DNA of 64,000 nt, taken from IMG/VR virus record IMGVR_UViG_3300042868_008355, positions 1-64,000 of that record, one strand, 5' to 3'. Numbering within the stretch: the first letter of the stretch is position 1; each line of letters starts with the position of its first letter. This document shows, in pieces, positions 54,680-63,730 of the stretch. This DNA comes from a virus. The position numbers were made by a program, and so were the translations under genes. The notes beneath the pieces were generated by a model. That model worked only from the letters and a program-made list of their open reading frames with translations. It did no database searches and was not told the origin of the DNA.

Positions 54680-56527
54680 ATGAGCGAACAAAATCTAACG
54701 GTATGGCAGAGGTTATCCCAAACATTCGGGCCAAATTCATTATTGAAACAAGATTATCCGACGTTTAAGTTCGATAAAAAGGAACTCCTACGTACCACAA
54801 ACCGTGATGATTATGAAAGGGAGAAACTCCAAGCTCAACAAACATTTTATTTAACAAATCAATGGGCTAAAGTTGAAAACAACTTATATTCCCAAGCAAT
54901 TTATTATGAACCATCAAGATTGTCTGCCCAATATGACTACGAGTCAATGGAGTATACACCTGAGATTTCTGCGGCATTAGATATCTATTCTGAAGAATCT
55001 ACAACAACAAATGAAGATGGTTTTATTTTACAAATCTATTCTGAATCAAAAAGAATTAAATCTGTATTGGCAGATTTATTTAACAATGCCCTTGATATTA
55101 ACACTAACTTACCGATGTGGACAAGAAACACTTGTAAGTATGGTGATAACTTTGTTTACCTTAAATTAGACCCTGAAAAAGGGATTGTCGGTTGTCAACA
55201 ATTACCAACAATTGAAATTGAACGTCATGAGGTTGGTGTAACTGCCAAAATCACTATTGATATTACACAAGAAAAAGATGAGAACAAAAAGGCTCTTCAC
55301 TTTACTTGGAAAAATAGAAACATGGAATTCCAATCATGGGAGATTGCTCACTTCAGATTATTAGGTGATGACAGAAAACTTCCTTATGGTACATCTATGT
55401 TGGAAAAGGCGAGACGTATTTGGAAACAGTTATTGTTATCAGAAGATGCAATGTTAATTTATCGTACATCAAGAGCACCTGAAAGAAGAATGTTTAAAGT
55501 ATTCGTGGGTAACATGAATGACGATGACGTTGAAGCATACGTAAACCGTGTTGCCAACAAGTTCAAAAGAGAACAAGTTGTGGATTCAAAAACAGGAAAC
55601 GTAGATATGAGATTCAACCAAATGGCTGTTGACCAAGATTATTTTATCCCTGTTCGTGACCCTGCGGCACCAGACCCAATAACAACATTACCTGGAGCAA
55701 CAAACTTATCAGAGATTGCCGATATTGAATATATTCAAAAGAAATTATTAACCGCACTTCGTGTTCCTAAAGCGTTTTTAGGATTTGAAGAAGTTGTTGG
55801 TGATGGTAAAAACTTATCATTACAAGATATTCGTTTTGCTCGTACAATCAACAGAATTCAAAAAAGCATGATTGCCGAGTTAAACAAAATTGCAATCGTT
55901 CACTTATTCTTATTAGGATTTGAAGACGAATTACAAAACTTTACGTTAGGTCTTACTAACCCTTCTACCCAAGCAGATTTATTAAAAATCGACGTATGGA
56001 AAGAAAAAGTATTATTGTATAAAGATTTGGTTGCTGACCCTGGAAACGGTATTCAACCTACATCATCTACATGGGCTAAGAAACACATCTTTGGTTGGTC
56101 TGATGAAGAAATCAGATTGGATTTACAACAACAAAGAATTGAAAGAGCGGTTGGTGAAGAACTTAAAGCAACTCCTACAGTTATTACCAAAACAGGTTTA
56201 TTTGATAATATTGACAAGTTATACGGAAGTACTACAGGTGGTACTGCAACTGCAGCGGCAACCACAGGAGATGAAGATATGGGGGCAGTTCCTTCATTTG
56301 GTGGCGGAGGATTTGAAACCGCACCTGCAGGGGGTGAAGAAGCTCCACCAGCGGCGGAAGAAACTCCACCAGCAGGAGGTGAGGTTACACCTGAATCCAA
56401 AAAAGAAAGAATGAATATTCTTTTAGAAAGTGGATTTGCAAAACAAAACAGATTTTTTAATTTAGACCAAGGTCAAGATTCTTTAGGAGAAATTTCAAAA
56501 GAATTAGATAAGTTGTTAAACTCGTAA
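54680..56527 (+). CDS. Portal protein (T4 gp20-like)
   Basis: 615 residues. Identified by position after terL and by portal-like segments: EYTPEISAALDIYSEE, WTRNTCKYGDNFVYLK, AHFRLLGDDRKLPYGTS, LLLSEDAMLIYRTSRAPERRMF and RVPKAFLGFEE, all typical of T4-type portals. A Gly/Ala/Pro-rich insertion (residues ~515-570) precedes a conserved helical tail. It forms the dodecameric ring at the capsid vertex for DNA entry and tail attachment. Confidence 0.9.
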   Translation: MSEQNLTVWQRLSQTFGPNSLLKQDYPTFKFDKKELLRTTNRDDYEREKLQAQQTFYLTNQWAKVENNLYSQAIYYEPSRLSAQYDYESMEYTPEISAALDIYSEESTTTNEDGFILQIYSESKRIKSVLADLFNNALDINTNLPMWTRNTCKYGDNFVYLKLDPEKGIVGCQQLPTIEIERHEVGVTAKITIDITQEKDENKKALHFTWKNRNMEFQSWEIAHFRLLGDDRKLPYGTSMLEKARRIWKQLLLSEDAMLIYRTSRAPERRMFKVFVGNMNDDDVEAYVNRVANKFKREQVVDSKTGNVDMRFNQMAVDQDYFIPVRDPAAPDPITTLPGATNLSEIADIEYIQKKLLTALRVPKAFLGFEEVVGDGKNLSLQDIRFARTINRIQKSMIAELNKIAIVHLFLLGFEDELQNFTLGLTNPSTQADLLKIDVWKEKVLLYKDLVADPGNGIQPTSSTWAKKHIFGWSDEEIRLDLQQQRIERAVGEELKATPTVITKTGLFDNIDKLYGSTTGGTATAAATTGDEDMGAVPSFGGGGFETAPAGGEEAPPAAEETPPAGGEVTPESKKERMNILLESGFAKQNRFFNLDQGQDSLGEISKELDKLLNS

Positions 56528-56534
56528 TATTTAT
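56528..56534 (+). promoter_or_regulatory. TATTTAT late-type promoter box
   Basis: TATTTAT, 16 nt before ATG 56551. Confidence 0.45.
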
Positions 56535-56550
56535 ATTGAAAACAGACAAA

Positions 56551-57252
56551 ATGACTTTCGGACAAATTAAATCCATAATTGAAAACAATTTATTAGAATC
56601 CTACAAAAATGAGCAGGAGTTTAAAAAATCGTTAAAAGAGTTCAAACACAATGTTTTGAGCAATAAGAATATGTCAAAATTATATTCTTTATACGACCAA
56701 TTAACAACACCTCAAGGATTAACTGAAAATGACGCCAAAGACTTTCTTGATGAAGGTGTTAGTTTAATTCAAAAACTATTACCGTCAATTAAAACTCCAA
56801 AAACTGTAACTGAAAACGTTGAGAACAAATATTCTGACGTTGATGTTCTTGTATACACAAACAAGTTAGATTTAATGGAGAGATTAAAATCTAAGAAAAA
56901 TTTAATTCAAACATTAACGTTAGACAAAAAATCAACCATAAAGGAAACAATCAACATTCCTTTAAAATCTATGATTTCTATTGCTAATCACACTTTGAAT
57001 AACTATATTGATAATCTTGACGAAACCGCAAAAAAAGAATTCATTCAATTAATGTCTGAAGATACTTCATTACTTAAAGAAAAATTTGAAACTTTAAGAG
57101 AGAGTACAATAACTAAATTGAACACTCTTTTAGAAAACGAAAACGAGTTTGAAATTAAGACAAAATTGTCAGAAACAATCGATAGATTGAAAGTCGAAAA
57201 ATTTGACCAGCTTAATTTCCTTAAGTTAAAAGGCTTAGAAGAATCAATCTAA
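56551..57252 (+). CDS. Putative prohead core or packaged protein
   Basis: 233 residues from ATG 56551 (an in-frame TTG precedes it). MTFGQIKSIIE/NNLLES offers an IIE/N site. Lys/Glu-rich, predicted almost all helical. Its place between portal and protease corresponds to gp67/gp68-type core genes of T4, though no sequence similarity can be claimed. Its end overlaps the antisense bS21 gene by 9 bp. Confidence 0.55.
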   Translation: MTFGQIKSIIENNLLESYKNEQEFKKSLKEFKHNVLSNKNMSKLYSLYDQLTTPQGLTENDAKDFLDEGVSLIQKLLPSIKTPKTVTENVENKYSDVDVLVYTNKLDLMERLKSKKNLIQTLTLDKKSTIKETINIPLKSMISIANHTLNNYIDNLDETAKKEFIQLMSEDTSLLKEKFETLRESTITKLNTLLENENEFEIKTKLSETIDRLKVEKFDQLNFLKLKGLEESI

Positions 57253-57432
57253 TTTAGATTTCATCTTTTGAACGTAAGACGCTTTCAACTTTTGTTGTCT
57301 TCTTTCCACCGATTTTTTAACAAATTCTTTCTTACCAAACAACATCTGATTTTGTTTAGTTTTAATTACTTTTGACTTTAATGTCTTTAGGGCTTTTTCT
57401 ATCCCATCTTTTTTTACATCTACTTTTAACAT
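57244..57432 (-). CDS. rpsU: Ribosomal protein bS21
   Basis: 62 residues from ATG 57432 (MLKVDVKKDG); a longer frame upstream is not supported. KKDGIEKALKTLKSKVIKTK, KKEFVKKSVERRQQKLKASY and a basic tail follow the bS21 pattern. bS21 sits near the anti-Shine-Dalgarno region of the 30S subunit; in Bacteroidetes it helps hide that sequence. A phage copy could replace host bS21 on ribosomes. A near-consensus box (GATATTTG) lies just upstream. Antisense to the head operon. Confidence 0.85.
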   Translation of the reverse strand: MLKVDVKKDGIEKALKTLKSKVIKTKQNQMLFGKKEFVKKSVERRQQKLKASYVQKMKSKLD

Positions 57433-57530
57433 ATAATACAAATATCTTAATTTTTCTGAAAGTTTTTGACAATCCCTATAAAATTTGTTATTTTTTAACA
57501 AACAAATAAACATTGACAACATGAAACTTA

Positions 57531-57962
57531 ATGAAAAAAGGAAAAAGTGTAAAGTTAAATCTCTACAACCCAATTAAATCTGTATACGGAACGGTAGATT
57601 CAAAAAATTTGAAATCGTTATACATAAACATACAATCATGGGTAACCCCAAAATTTGAACACGACAATTGGAATCGAATTGTCTGTAATTTAAGTAGAGA
57701 TATCAAACATTCAGTCTATAACTCCATAAACCACGAATTATTCAAAGAACAGAGTATAGTTGATTTAGACCTAAGAACAAGTGGAATTTCACACGGAAAA
57801 AAATCCTTTTTAAATTTAGAGGTTAATTTATATACCAACAATGAAATGGATTTTAAATCTCAAGAAATTAAAAATTCAGTTAAAACAATTATCAAAAGTA
57901 TAGTAAAAGAGAATGTAATCCAAAACAAATACTTCGATTTTTCACCATCAAAAAACGATTAA
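57531..57962 (+). CDS. Hypothetical protein
   Basis: 143 residues. NLYNPIKSVYGTVDSKNLKSLYINIQSWVTPK, then NRIVCNLSRDIKHSVY; the overall look is of a soluble alpha/beta protein. No family recognised. It sits between the bS21 and protease genes on the head-gene strand. Confidence 0.5.
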   Translation: MKKGKSVKLNLYNPIKSVYGTVDSKNLKSLYINIQSWVTPKFEHDNWNRIVCNLSRDIKHSVYNSINHELFKEQSIVDLDLRTSGISHGKKSFLNLEVNLYTNNEMDFKSQEIKNSVKTIIKSIVKENVIQNKYFDFSPSKND

Positions 57963-57986
57963 CCTTAAAAAGATACTTATATCGTA

Positions 57987-57993
57987 TATTTAT
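57987..57993 (+). promoter_or_regulatory. TATTTAT late-type promoter box
   Basis: TATTTAT, 14 nt before ATG 58008. Confidence 0.5.
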
Positions 57994-58007
57994 CTTAAAA
58001 CGAATTC

Positions 58008-58730
58008 ATGAAACAATTAAGAATTTTAGAAGCAAGTGAAGTAGGTCATGGAATATTGGTTGAAACCGATGCAGGTTGGATATCACCAAAAGATGTTCGT
58101 AACGCCGAGATGTTAAGAGAAGCAAAAGAATTAGATTATAGAAATCCTTTTGAATTTTATGCGGTATTACAGAAATACGATACACCAAATAGAAATGGAA
58201 GATTTTATCCTGAGAGAATATTAAAGAGAGAAGCTGAGAACTATAAAAAGGCAATTGCTAAAGGTTTGTCTACTTCAGAACTTAATCACCCTGAATCATC
58301 TTTAATTGACTTGGATAGAGTATCCCATATTATCACAGACATATGGTGGGATAAAAATATCTTGATGGGTAAACTTAAATTGTTAACATCACCAGGATTT
58401 CATGAAAGAGGTATTGTTTCTACTAAAGGAGACCAAGCGGCTAACTTAATGAGACAAGGTGTTACTATGGGAGTTTCTTCAAGAGGGGTAGGTTCTTTGA
58501 AAAAAGTTGGTGAAAGAAATGAAGTACAGGATGATTTCGAATTAATCTGTTTTGACTTGGTATCATCTCCATCTACACCAGGAGCTTACTTATTTGGTAA
58601 TCCTAATGATAGAGACAAGTATGAAGAAAACTTGGAAGAAGAAAAAAAATACAAATCACCTGAAAATTCGGAATTTCAATCTAAAGGAGTTGACTTAATG
58701 AGAAAATTAACCGATTATTTGGGAAAATAA
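58008..58730 (+). CDS. Prohead serine protease (T4 gp21-like)
   Basis: 240 residues. STSELNHPESS holds the catalytic His and GVTMGVSSRGVG the catalytic Ser of the herpesvirus/T4-type assembly protease; the third residue is probably Asp near FDLVSSPSTPGA. It degrades the scaffold and trims capsid proteins after (I/L)-x-E. Its own start, RILE/ASEV, could be a self-cleavage site. Expected to cut the capsid protein at E60/A61 and the many [ILFV]xE-tagged proteins listed here. Confidence 0.9.
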   Translation: MKQLRILEASEVGHGILVETDAGWISPKDVRNAEMLREAKELDYRNPFEFYAVLQKYDTPNRNGRFYPERILKREAENYKKAIAKGLSTSELNHPESSLIDLDRVSHIITDIWWDKNILMGKLKLLTSPGFHERGIVSTKGDQAANLMRQGVTMGVSSRGVGSLKKVGERNEVQDDFELICFDLVSSPSTPGAYLFGNPNDRDKYEENLEEEKKYKSPENSEFQSKGVDLMRKLTDYLGK

Positions 58731-58736
58731 TAAATT

Positions 58737-58946
58737 ATGGACGAAAAATATTTTGTAGCAAAAATTCAGTACGATTTACCTGACGAGAATACTGGTAAAA
58801 TTAAAAAAATTAGAGAAGAGAAACTTGTTAAAGGATTCTCAGTAACCGATGTTGAAGCTAAGGTTACGGAAAAGTATCAAGGATTTACAAATGATTGGAG
58901 GATAACTTCAGTATCAGAAAGTAAAATTGATGAAGTAATTGAATAA
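58737..58946 (+). CDS. DUF4494-like small protein
   Basis: 69 residues. FVAKIQYDLPDENTGKIKKIREEKLVKGFSV, DVEAKVTEKYQG and the following RITSVSESKIDEVIE resemble DUF4494, a small family common in Bacteroidetes. Function unknown. Lies 6 nt after the protease and before the terminator. Confidence 0.6.
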   Translation: MDEKYFVAKIQYDLPDENTGKIKKIREEKLVKGFSVTDVEAKVTEKYQGFTNDWRITSVSESKIDEVIE

Positions 58947-58978
58947 AAAATAAAGTGGTTTAACAACCACTTTTTTTA
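58947..58978 (+). terminator. Intrinsic terminator
   Basis: AAAGTGGTT and AACCACTTT stem with TAAC loop, followed by T run. Confidence 0.8.
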
Positions 58979-59050
58979 TGCTCTAAACTTTTTGTAAAAA
59001 TAAAAATAAGATTACATAACCATAAAAGTGAATTTTTTATTATTTGACAC

Positions 59051-59057
59051 TATTTAT
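59051..59057 (+). promoter_or_regulatory. TATTTAT late-type promoter box
   Basis: TATTTAT, 22 nt before ATG 59080, in front of the scaffold gene. Confidence 0.5.
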
Positions 59058-59079
59058 ATTGTAAAAATAATAGATTTTC

Positions 59080-60630
59080 ATGAAAGAAAACAAATTAGTT
59101 CAAGAGGCTCTTATTCAAATGAAACAAGTTGAAGATGTCATAGCCGAAAATGCAAAAGGAATACTTGCTTCTACAATGAAGGAGGAAATCAACCAATTAG
59201 TAAAAGAATCTCTTTCCGAACAGGATGATGAGGAGATTGATGTAGATGCAGACGTTGATACGGATGCTGATAACGATGAAATGGAAATGGACGTTGATAT
59301 GGAAATGGGTTCTGATGAAGAAGACATGGATATGGACATGGATATGGACATGGATTCAGAAGAAAGTCCAATAGATTTAACTGACGCTTCTGACGAGGAA
59401 ATCTTGAAAGTATTCAAAGCTATGGGTGAAGATGACGGTATCATTGTTAAAAAAGATGGTGAAAACGTTCATTTATCCGATGATGATGCTGACGTAGAAT
59501 ATCTTGTTAAGCTTGGTGAGTCTGAAGAAGACGAATTAATGCAAGAAGATGATATGAATTACGACGAACAAGACGAATCAGTTGATGACGTTATTAACGC
59601 TATTTTCTCTGATAGTGGTGACGTATCAGATGTTGATTCATCAGATATGGAAGATTTCGATGATGAAGAAGTTGTTTATGAAATCACATTAGATGATGAA
59701 GACGACATGATGGAAGAAGAATCTGACGACATGATGGAAGAAGACGACATGATGGAAGAAGAATCTGACGAAATGATGGAAGAAGACGACATGGACGATT
59801 TAACAAATGAAACTTACAAACCTAAGGGTGTTGGAATTGGCTCAGGTCCTAAATTTTCTTACAAAGATAAAGCTAAAGGCGGATTCGATGAAAAGAAAAA
59901 ACAAGGTCCTAAATCAGTAGGTACTGGTAAAGCAAAATTCGAATACAAGAAAGGTGCAAATATGGAAGGAAAATCTAAAGTTGTTAAAGCAGAAACTAAA
60001 GAAGGTGATTACGGAATGAATAAGGGTGACAAATCTAAAACTATGAAAGGTAAAGAAGATTTCACCACTAAAAAAGGTATGACAAATTCTAAAGGAGAAA
60101 AAGCTTTTGAAAAAGTAGAAACTAAAGAAGCTGCTAGAACATACGGAATGGGTTCCAAAGAAGGTAGAGGATTAAGAAAGGGCATCACAAATAACAGAAA
60201 CTATAACTATAGTAATAGTGGTGTTAAAGTTGAATCTACCCAAGAAGAAGTTAGAATGTTGAGAGAAAAAAATGAAGAGTACAGAAAAGCATTGAATGTA
60301 TTTAGAGAAAAACTTAACGAAGTTGCAATCTTTAATTCAAACTTGGCTTACGCTACAAGATTGTTCACAGAACACTCAACTACTAAAAAAGAAAAATTAA
60401 ATATCCTAAGAAGATTTGATGATGTTGAAACTTTAAAAGAATCTAAAAATCTTTATAAGTCAATCAAAGACGAATTATCTCAGGTAGATACAAAATCAAT
60501 TAATGAATCAGTAGGTCAAAAATTAAACAAAACTGTTACTACAGGTTCATCAACAACATTGATTGAATCAAAAACTTATGAAAATCCACAATTCTTAAGA
60601 ATGAAGGATTTAATGGGTAAAATTGGTTAA
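59080..60630 (+). CDS. Acidic prohead core scaffold (T4 gp22-like)
   Basis: 516 residues. First ~250 residues are extremely acidic with Met (DMDMDMDMD and MMEEESDDMMEEDD repeats), the middle is Lys/Gly-rich, and the C-terminal ~140 residues form a coiled-coil-like segment (EVRMLREKNEEYRKALNVFR) typical of T4-type core proteins. VIAE/N near the start may be a cleavage site. Position between protease and major capsid genes is that of T4 gene 22. It would guide prohead assembly and then be degraded. Confidence 0.8.
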   Translation: MKENKLVQEALIQMKQVEDVIAENAKGILASTMKEEINQLVKESLSEQDDEEIDVDADVDTDADNDEMEMDVDMEMGSDEEDMDMDMDMDMDSEESPIDLTDASDEEILKVFKAMGEDDGIIVKKDGENVHLSDDDADVEYLVKLGESEEDELMQEDDMNYDEQDESVDDVINAIFSDSGDVSDVDSSDMEDFDDEEVVYEITLDDEDDMMEEESDDMMEEDDMMEEESDEMMEEDDMDDLTNETYKPKGVGIGSGPKFSYKDKAKGGFDEKKKQGPKSVGTGKAKFEYKKGANMEGKSKVVKAETKEGDYGMNKGDKSKTMKGKEDFTTKKGMTNSKGEKAFEKVETKEAARTYGMGSKEGRGLRKGITNNRNYNYSNSGVKVESTQEEVRMLREKNEEYRKALNVFREKLNEVAIFNSNLAYATRLFTEHSTTKKEKLNILRRFDDVETLKESKNLYKSIKDELSQVDTKSINESVGQKLNKTVTTGSSTTLIESKTYENPQFLRMKDLMGKIG

Positions 60631-60672
60631 AAAAATAAATAAAAATAAACTAAAAACAAAACAAATACTAAA

Positions 60673-62475
60673 ATGGGAGCATTATTAGAATCAGGTCTTG
60701 TAGGTAACATCGGTTTAAAACACCTTAAAGTTATCAAAGAAGACACAATCAACAAATGGGACAAATTAGGATTCTTAGAGGGTCTTAAAGGTCACATGAG
60801 AGAAAACGTAGCACAATTATACGAAAACCAAGCATCGTACTTGATTAACGAAGCATCATCTACATCTGATACAGGTGCATTTGAAACAGTTGTTTTCCCA
60901 ATTGTAAGACGTGTATTCTCTAAATTATTAGCGAACGACATCGTTTCTGTACAAGCTATGAACTTACCTATCGGTAAATTATTCTACTTCGTACCTAACA
61001 TTCAGGCTTACACTGATGAATCAAATGCGAATACTGGTATTCACTACGCACCTTATGGTTCACCAAACGCTGCGGCAGGACAAACACCAAACAGTGGTTA
61101 TGACTACAATAACACTAAAGACCTTTACGATAGATTCTACGAAGGTAACGAACCAGCTTTGGACCCTCCAGGATTGTTCGACTATTCTAAAGGACAATTT
61201 TCTGCAATAACTGCAAACGTAACAACAGTTTCATGGTTAGCTGACCAATTAGTTCCTTCAGCTTATACTGAGGATAATTACAGAAAAGTGTTAATCGTTA
61301 TGTCAGGTTTTGCATCTGATGGAGCAGGTAAATTAATCGGTCCTGATGGTCAACCAATGGACAACGAAGCGTTCTTATCTGATTTAACTATTTATGGTGC
61401 TACTGGTAACGCTTTCACATCAGGTAACACAACTAACCCTTACTTATTTAGAGTTGTAACTCAAAGATATGGTAAAGGTATCGTACAATATGGTAATAAC
61501 AACGAAACGTTAGTATTCCCTAACAGTAAAACTGATGGTGGTCAATATGACAACTTATGTGATACTGAAGGTAAAATTTACTTAGAAGTTGATTTACAAG
61601 TACCAGTTTGTATCACTTGTGGTGGTTCTATGGACGGTTATACAGGTTCAACATTTGCATCTGATACAACAGTTAACGACGCATTTACTGCTAAATACAG
61701 AATCTACAAAAACTTAGAGTTTGAAGATAGAATCGGTGAGGTATCTTTCGACCTTATGTCAGTTACAGTTTCTGTAACAGAAAGAAAATTAAGAGCTCAA
61801 TGGTCACCAGAAATGGCTCAAGACGTTGCAGCATTCCACAACATCGACGCTGAAGCTGAATTAACAGCTTTATTGTCTGAGCAAGTTGCGGCTGAAATCG
61901 ACCGTGAAATCTTAAGAGATTTACGTAAAGGTGCGGCTTGGAACTTACGTTGGGATTACAACGGATGGAAGCGTCTTGGTTCAAGTGCAGTTCCTTACAC
62001 TCAAAAAGACTGGAATCAAACATTGATTACAGCTATCAACCAAATTTCGGCTCAAATCCACAAATCTACCTTAAGAGGTGGAGCTAACTGGATTGTTGTT
62101 TCTTCTGAAATCAGTGCTATCTTTGATGACTTGGAATACTTCCACGTATCAAACGCGGCTCCTGAGCAAGACCAATACAACATGGGTATTGAAAGAGTTG
62201 GTACATTGGCAGGTCGTTACCAAGTGTATAGAGACCCTTACTTCCCACCAAACCAAGTGTTGTTGGGTCACAAAGGTACATCTTTACTTGACACAGGTTA
62301 CATCTACGCACCGTATGTACCTCTACAATTAACACCTACAATGTACAATCCATTCAACTTCACACCTATCAAAGGTATTATGACACGTTACGCTAAGAAA
62401 ATGGTTAACAACCGTTTCTACGGACGTATCACAGTTGATGGAGTAAGAACATTCGACTTAAGAGAATTGAGATAA
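60673..62475 (+). CDS. Major capsid protein (T4 gp23-like)
   Basis: 600 residues. N-terminal ~60 residues (propeptide) end in SYLINE/ASSTSD: the L-I-N-E60/A61 site matches the T4 gp21 cleavage rule, like gp23 cut at E65/A66. The body has HK97-fold features: VQAMNLPIGKLFYF, an insertion around residues 330-350, FEDRIGEVSFDLMSVTVSVTERKLRAQWS and a C-terminal VNNRFYGRITVDGV. Strong codon bias and position after the scaffold support the call. Confidence 0.95.
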   Translation: MGALLESGLVGNIGLKHLKVIKEDTINKWDKLGFLEGLKGHMRENVAQLYENQASYLINEASSTSDTGAFETVVFPIVRRVFSKLLANDIVSVQAMNLPIGKLFYFVPNIQAYTDESNANTGIHYAPYGSPNAAAGQTPNSGYDYNNTKDLYDRFYEGNEPALDPPGLFDYSKGQFSAITANVTTVSWLADQLVPSAYTEDNYRKVLIVMSGFASDGAGKLIGPDGQPMDNEAFLSDLTIYGATGNAFTSGNTTNPYLFRVVTQRYGKGIVQYGNNNETLVFPNSKTDGGQYDNLCDTEGKIYLEVDLQVPVCITCGGSMDGYTGSTFASDTTVNDAFTAKYRIYKNLEFEDRIGEVSFDLMSVTVSVTERKLRAQWSPEMAQDVAAFHNIDAEAELTALLSEQVAAEIDREILRDLRKGAAWNLRWDYNGWKRLGSSAVPYTQKDWNQTLITAINQISAQIHKSTLRGGANWIVVSSEISAIFDDLEYFHVSNAAPEQDQYNMGIERVGTLAGRYQVYRDPYFPPNQVLLGHKGTSLLDTGYIYAPYVPLQLTPTMYNPFNFTPIKGIMTRYAKKMVNNRFYGRITVDGVRTFDLRELR

Positions 62476-62494
62476 TCAATATCTTACCCTATAA

Positions 62495-62526
62495 GAAAGG
62501 AGACAAGAAATTGTCTCCTTTTTTTG
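62495..62526 (+). terminator. Intrinsic terminator
   Basis: AAGGAGACAA and TTGTCTCCTT stem with a GAAA loop, then seven T; ends the capsid transcript. Confidence 0.9.
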
Positions 62527-62550
62527 TTTACACAATTTTAAGTTGGAGTA

Positions 62551-62557
62551 TATTTAT
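62551..62557 (+). promoter_or_regulatory. TATTTAT late-type promoter box
   Basis: TATTTAT, 106 nt before ATG 62664; the long leader in between has no clear ORF. Confidence 0.4.
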
Positions 62558-62663
62558 TGTTAGATTTTAGTTTATCAGTCCCCAGCCCTTAAAAGCTGTA
62601 GAGTATTCACGGACACAAAGGTATTGGTAACATAGTCATTAACTATTTTAAAATTAAAAAAAA

Positions 62664-63458
62664 ATGTATTACACAACAACTAGCGTGAGCAAGCCGACAG
62701 CTCACATCACAAAGAAAAAGTCGCGTTTAAAAATCTACAATGGTAATGTCGTATTCCTTAACGACAAAGATAATTTCGAATTCGAAATTCATAATCCAAC
62801 ACAAAAATCAGTACTTTGTAAAATCAAACTTAATGGTAAATACATCTCGACAAGTGGGATTGTTATTCGACCAGGTCAAAGGGTGTTTTTAGAACGTTTC
62901 CTTGACTCAAATAACAAGTTTGAGTTCAGTACCTATGAAGTTAAAGATACGTCCGAGAATCGTGACGCAATTGACTTAAATGGGGATGTTAGTGTTGAGT
63001 TTTATGATGAATCTCAAATAGTTAATTATCCTCATCTTTCAGGTGGCAATTGGAATACTGGTTGGTCACAAGTTATTAACACAGGTTCTCCATATTATGG
63101 TAATATGACTTTTACCAATAACTCATCAAATACATATAGTGTGACATCTTTATCAGGACCACACCTAACAAATTCAAATGGTGTAACTAACACATTTGAA
63201 GGTCCAAATATTAGAAGTGTTAAATCTAAAAAATCTATTGAAACGGGTAGAGTTGAAAAAGGTGAAAAATCCAATCAAAAATTTACTAATTCATACGGAG
63301 AATTTAACTATTTCGCATCACATCAAATAAGTTTAAAAATATTACCATTAAGTAATAAAAATAATACCACTGAAGATATTAAACATTATTGTACCGAATG
63401 TGGTACCAAGACAAAATCAAAATATAAGTTTTGTCCATCTTGTGGTAACAAATTGTAA
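62664..63458 (+). CDS. Putative capsid-associated protein with zinc ribbon
   Basis: 264 residues. N-terminal ~100 residues form a beta domain (LKIYNGNVVFLNDKDNFEFEIHN ... GIVIRPGQRVFLERFLD), a Ser/Asn/Gly-rich middle, and a C-terminal Cys4 ribbon (CTECGTK ... FCPSCGNKL). Located right after the major capsid gene, where decoration or vertex proteins are often encoded. No name can be given with confidence. Confidence 0.55.
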   Translation: MYYTTTSVSKPTAHITKKKSRLKIYNGNVVFLNDKDNFEFEIHNPTQKSVLCKIKLNGKYISTSGIVIRPGQRVFLERFLDSNNKFEFSTYEVKDTSENRDAIDLNGDVSVEFYDESQIVNYPHLSGGNWNTGWSQVINTGSPYYGNMTFTNNSSNTYSVTSLSGPHLTNSNGVTNTFEGPNIRSVKSKKSIETGRVEKGEKSNQKFTNSYGEFNYFASHQISLKILPLSNKNNTTEDIKHYCTECGTKTKSKYKFCPSCGNKL

Positions 63459-63465
63459 GATATAA

Positions 63466-63496
63466 AAAAAGGGGTCCCGTGAGACCCCTTTTTTAT
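63466..63496. terminator. Bidirectional intrinsic terminator
   Basis: AAAGGGGTC and GACCCCTTT stem flanked by A and T runs between convergent genes. Confidence 0.85.
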
Positions 63497-63699
63497 TTTA
63501 ACACTCTGAGTGATTTGGATATTAATTCTGACTCTGAAAGAGAATATAAACCATGTTTATGTGCCATTTGAACCGCCCGTGTTAACATGAACTTTGCTTG
63601 TTCTTCAGTTAATCCGTCTATAAGGTTATCGACATCCTCAGGTTTGTATATTGCCACTTCCTCAAAAAGAAATGCGATGGGTTGTTTTTCTTGTTCCAT
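63493..63699 (-). CDS. Small hypothetical protein
   Basis: 68 residues, helical, acidic; PEDVDNLIDGLTEEQAKFMLTRAVQMAHKHGLYSL. No family recognised. Transcribed against the head genes and ending in the shared terminator, so probably an earlier gene. Confidence 0.55.
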   Translation of the reverse strand: MEQEKQPIAFLFEEVAIYKPEDVDNLIDGLTEEQAKFMLTRAVQMAHKHGLYSLSESELISKSLRVLK

Positions 63700-63714
63700 A
63701 ATGTATTAACGATA

Positions 63715-63721
63715 TATTTAT
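63715..63721 (+). promoter_or_regulatory. TATTTAT late-type promoter box
   Basis: TATTTAT, 9 nt before ATG 63731. Confidence 0.5.
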
Positions 63722-63730
63722 AGTAAGTAT

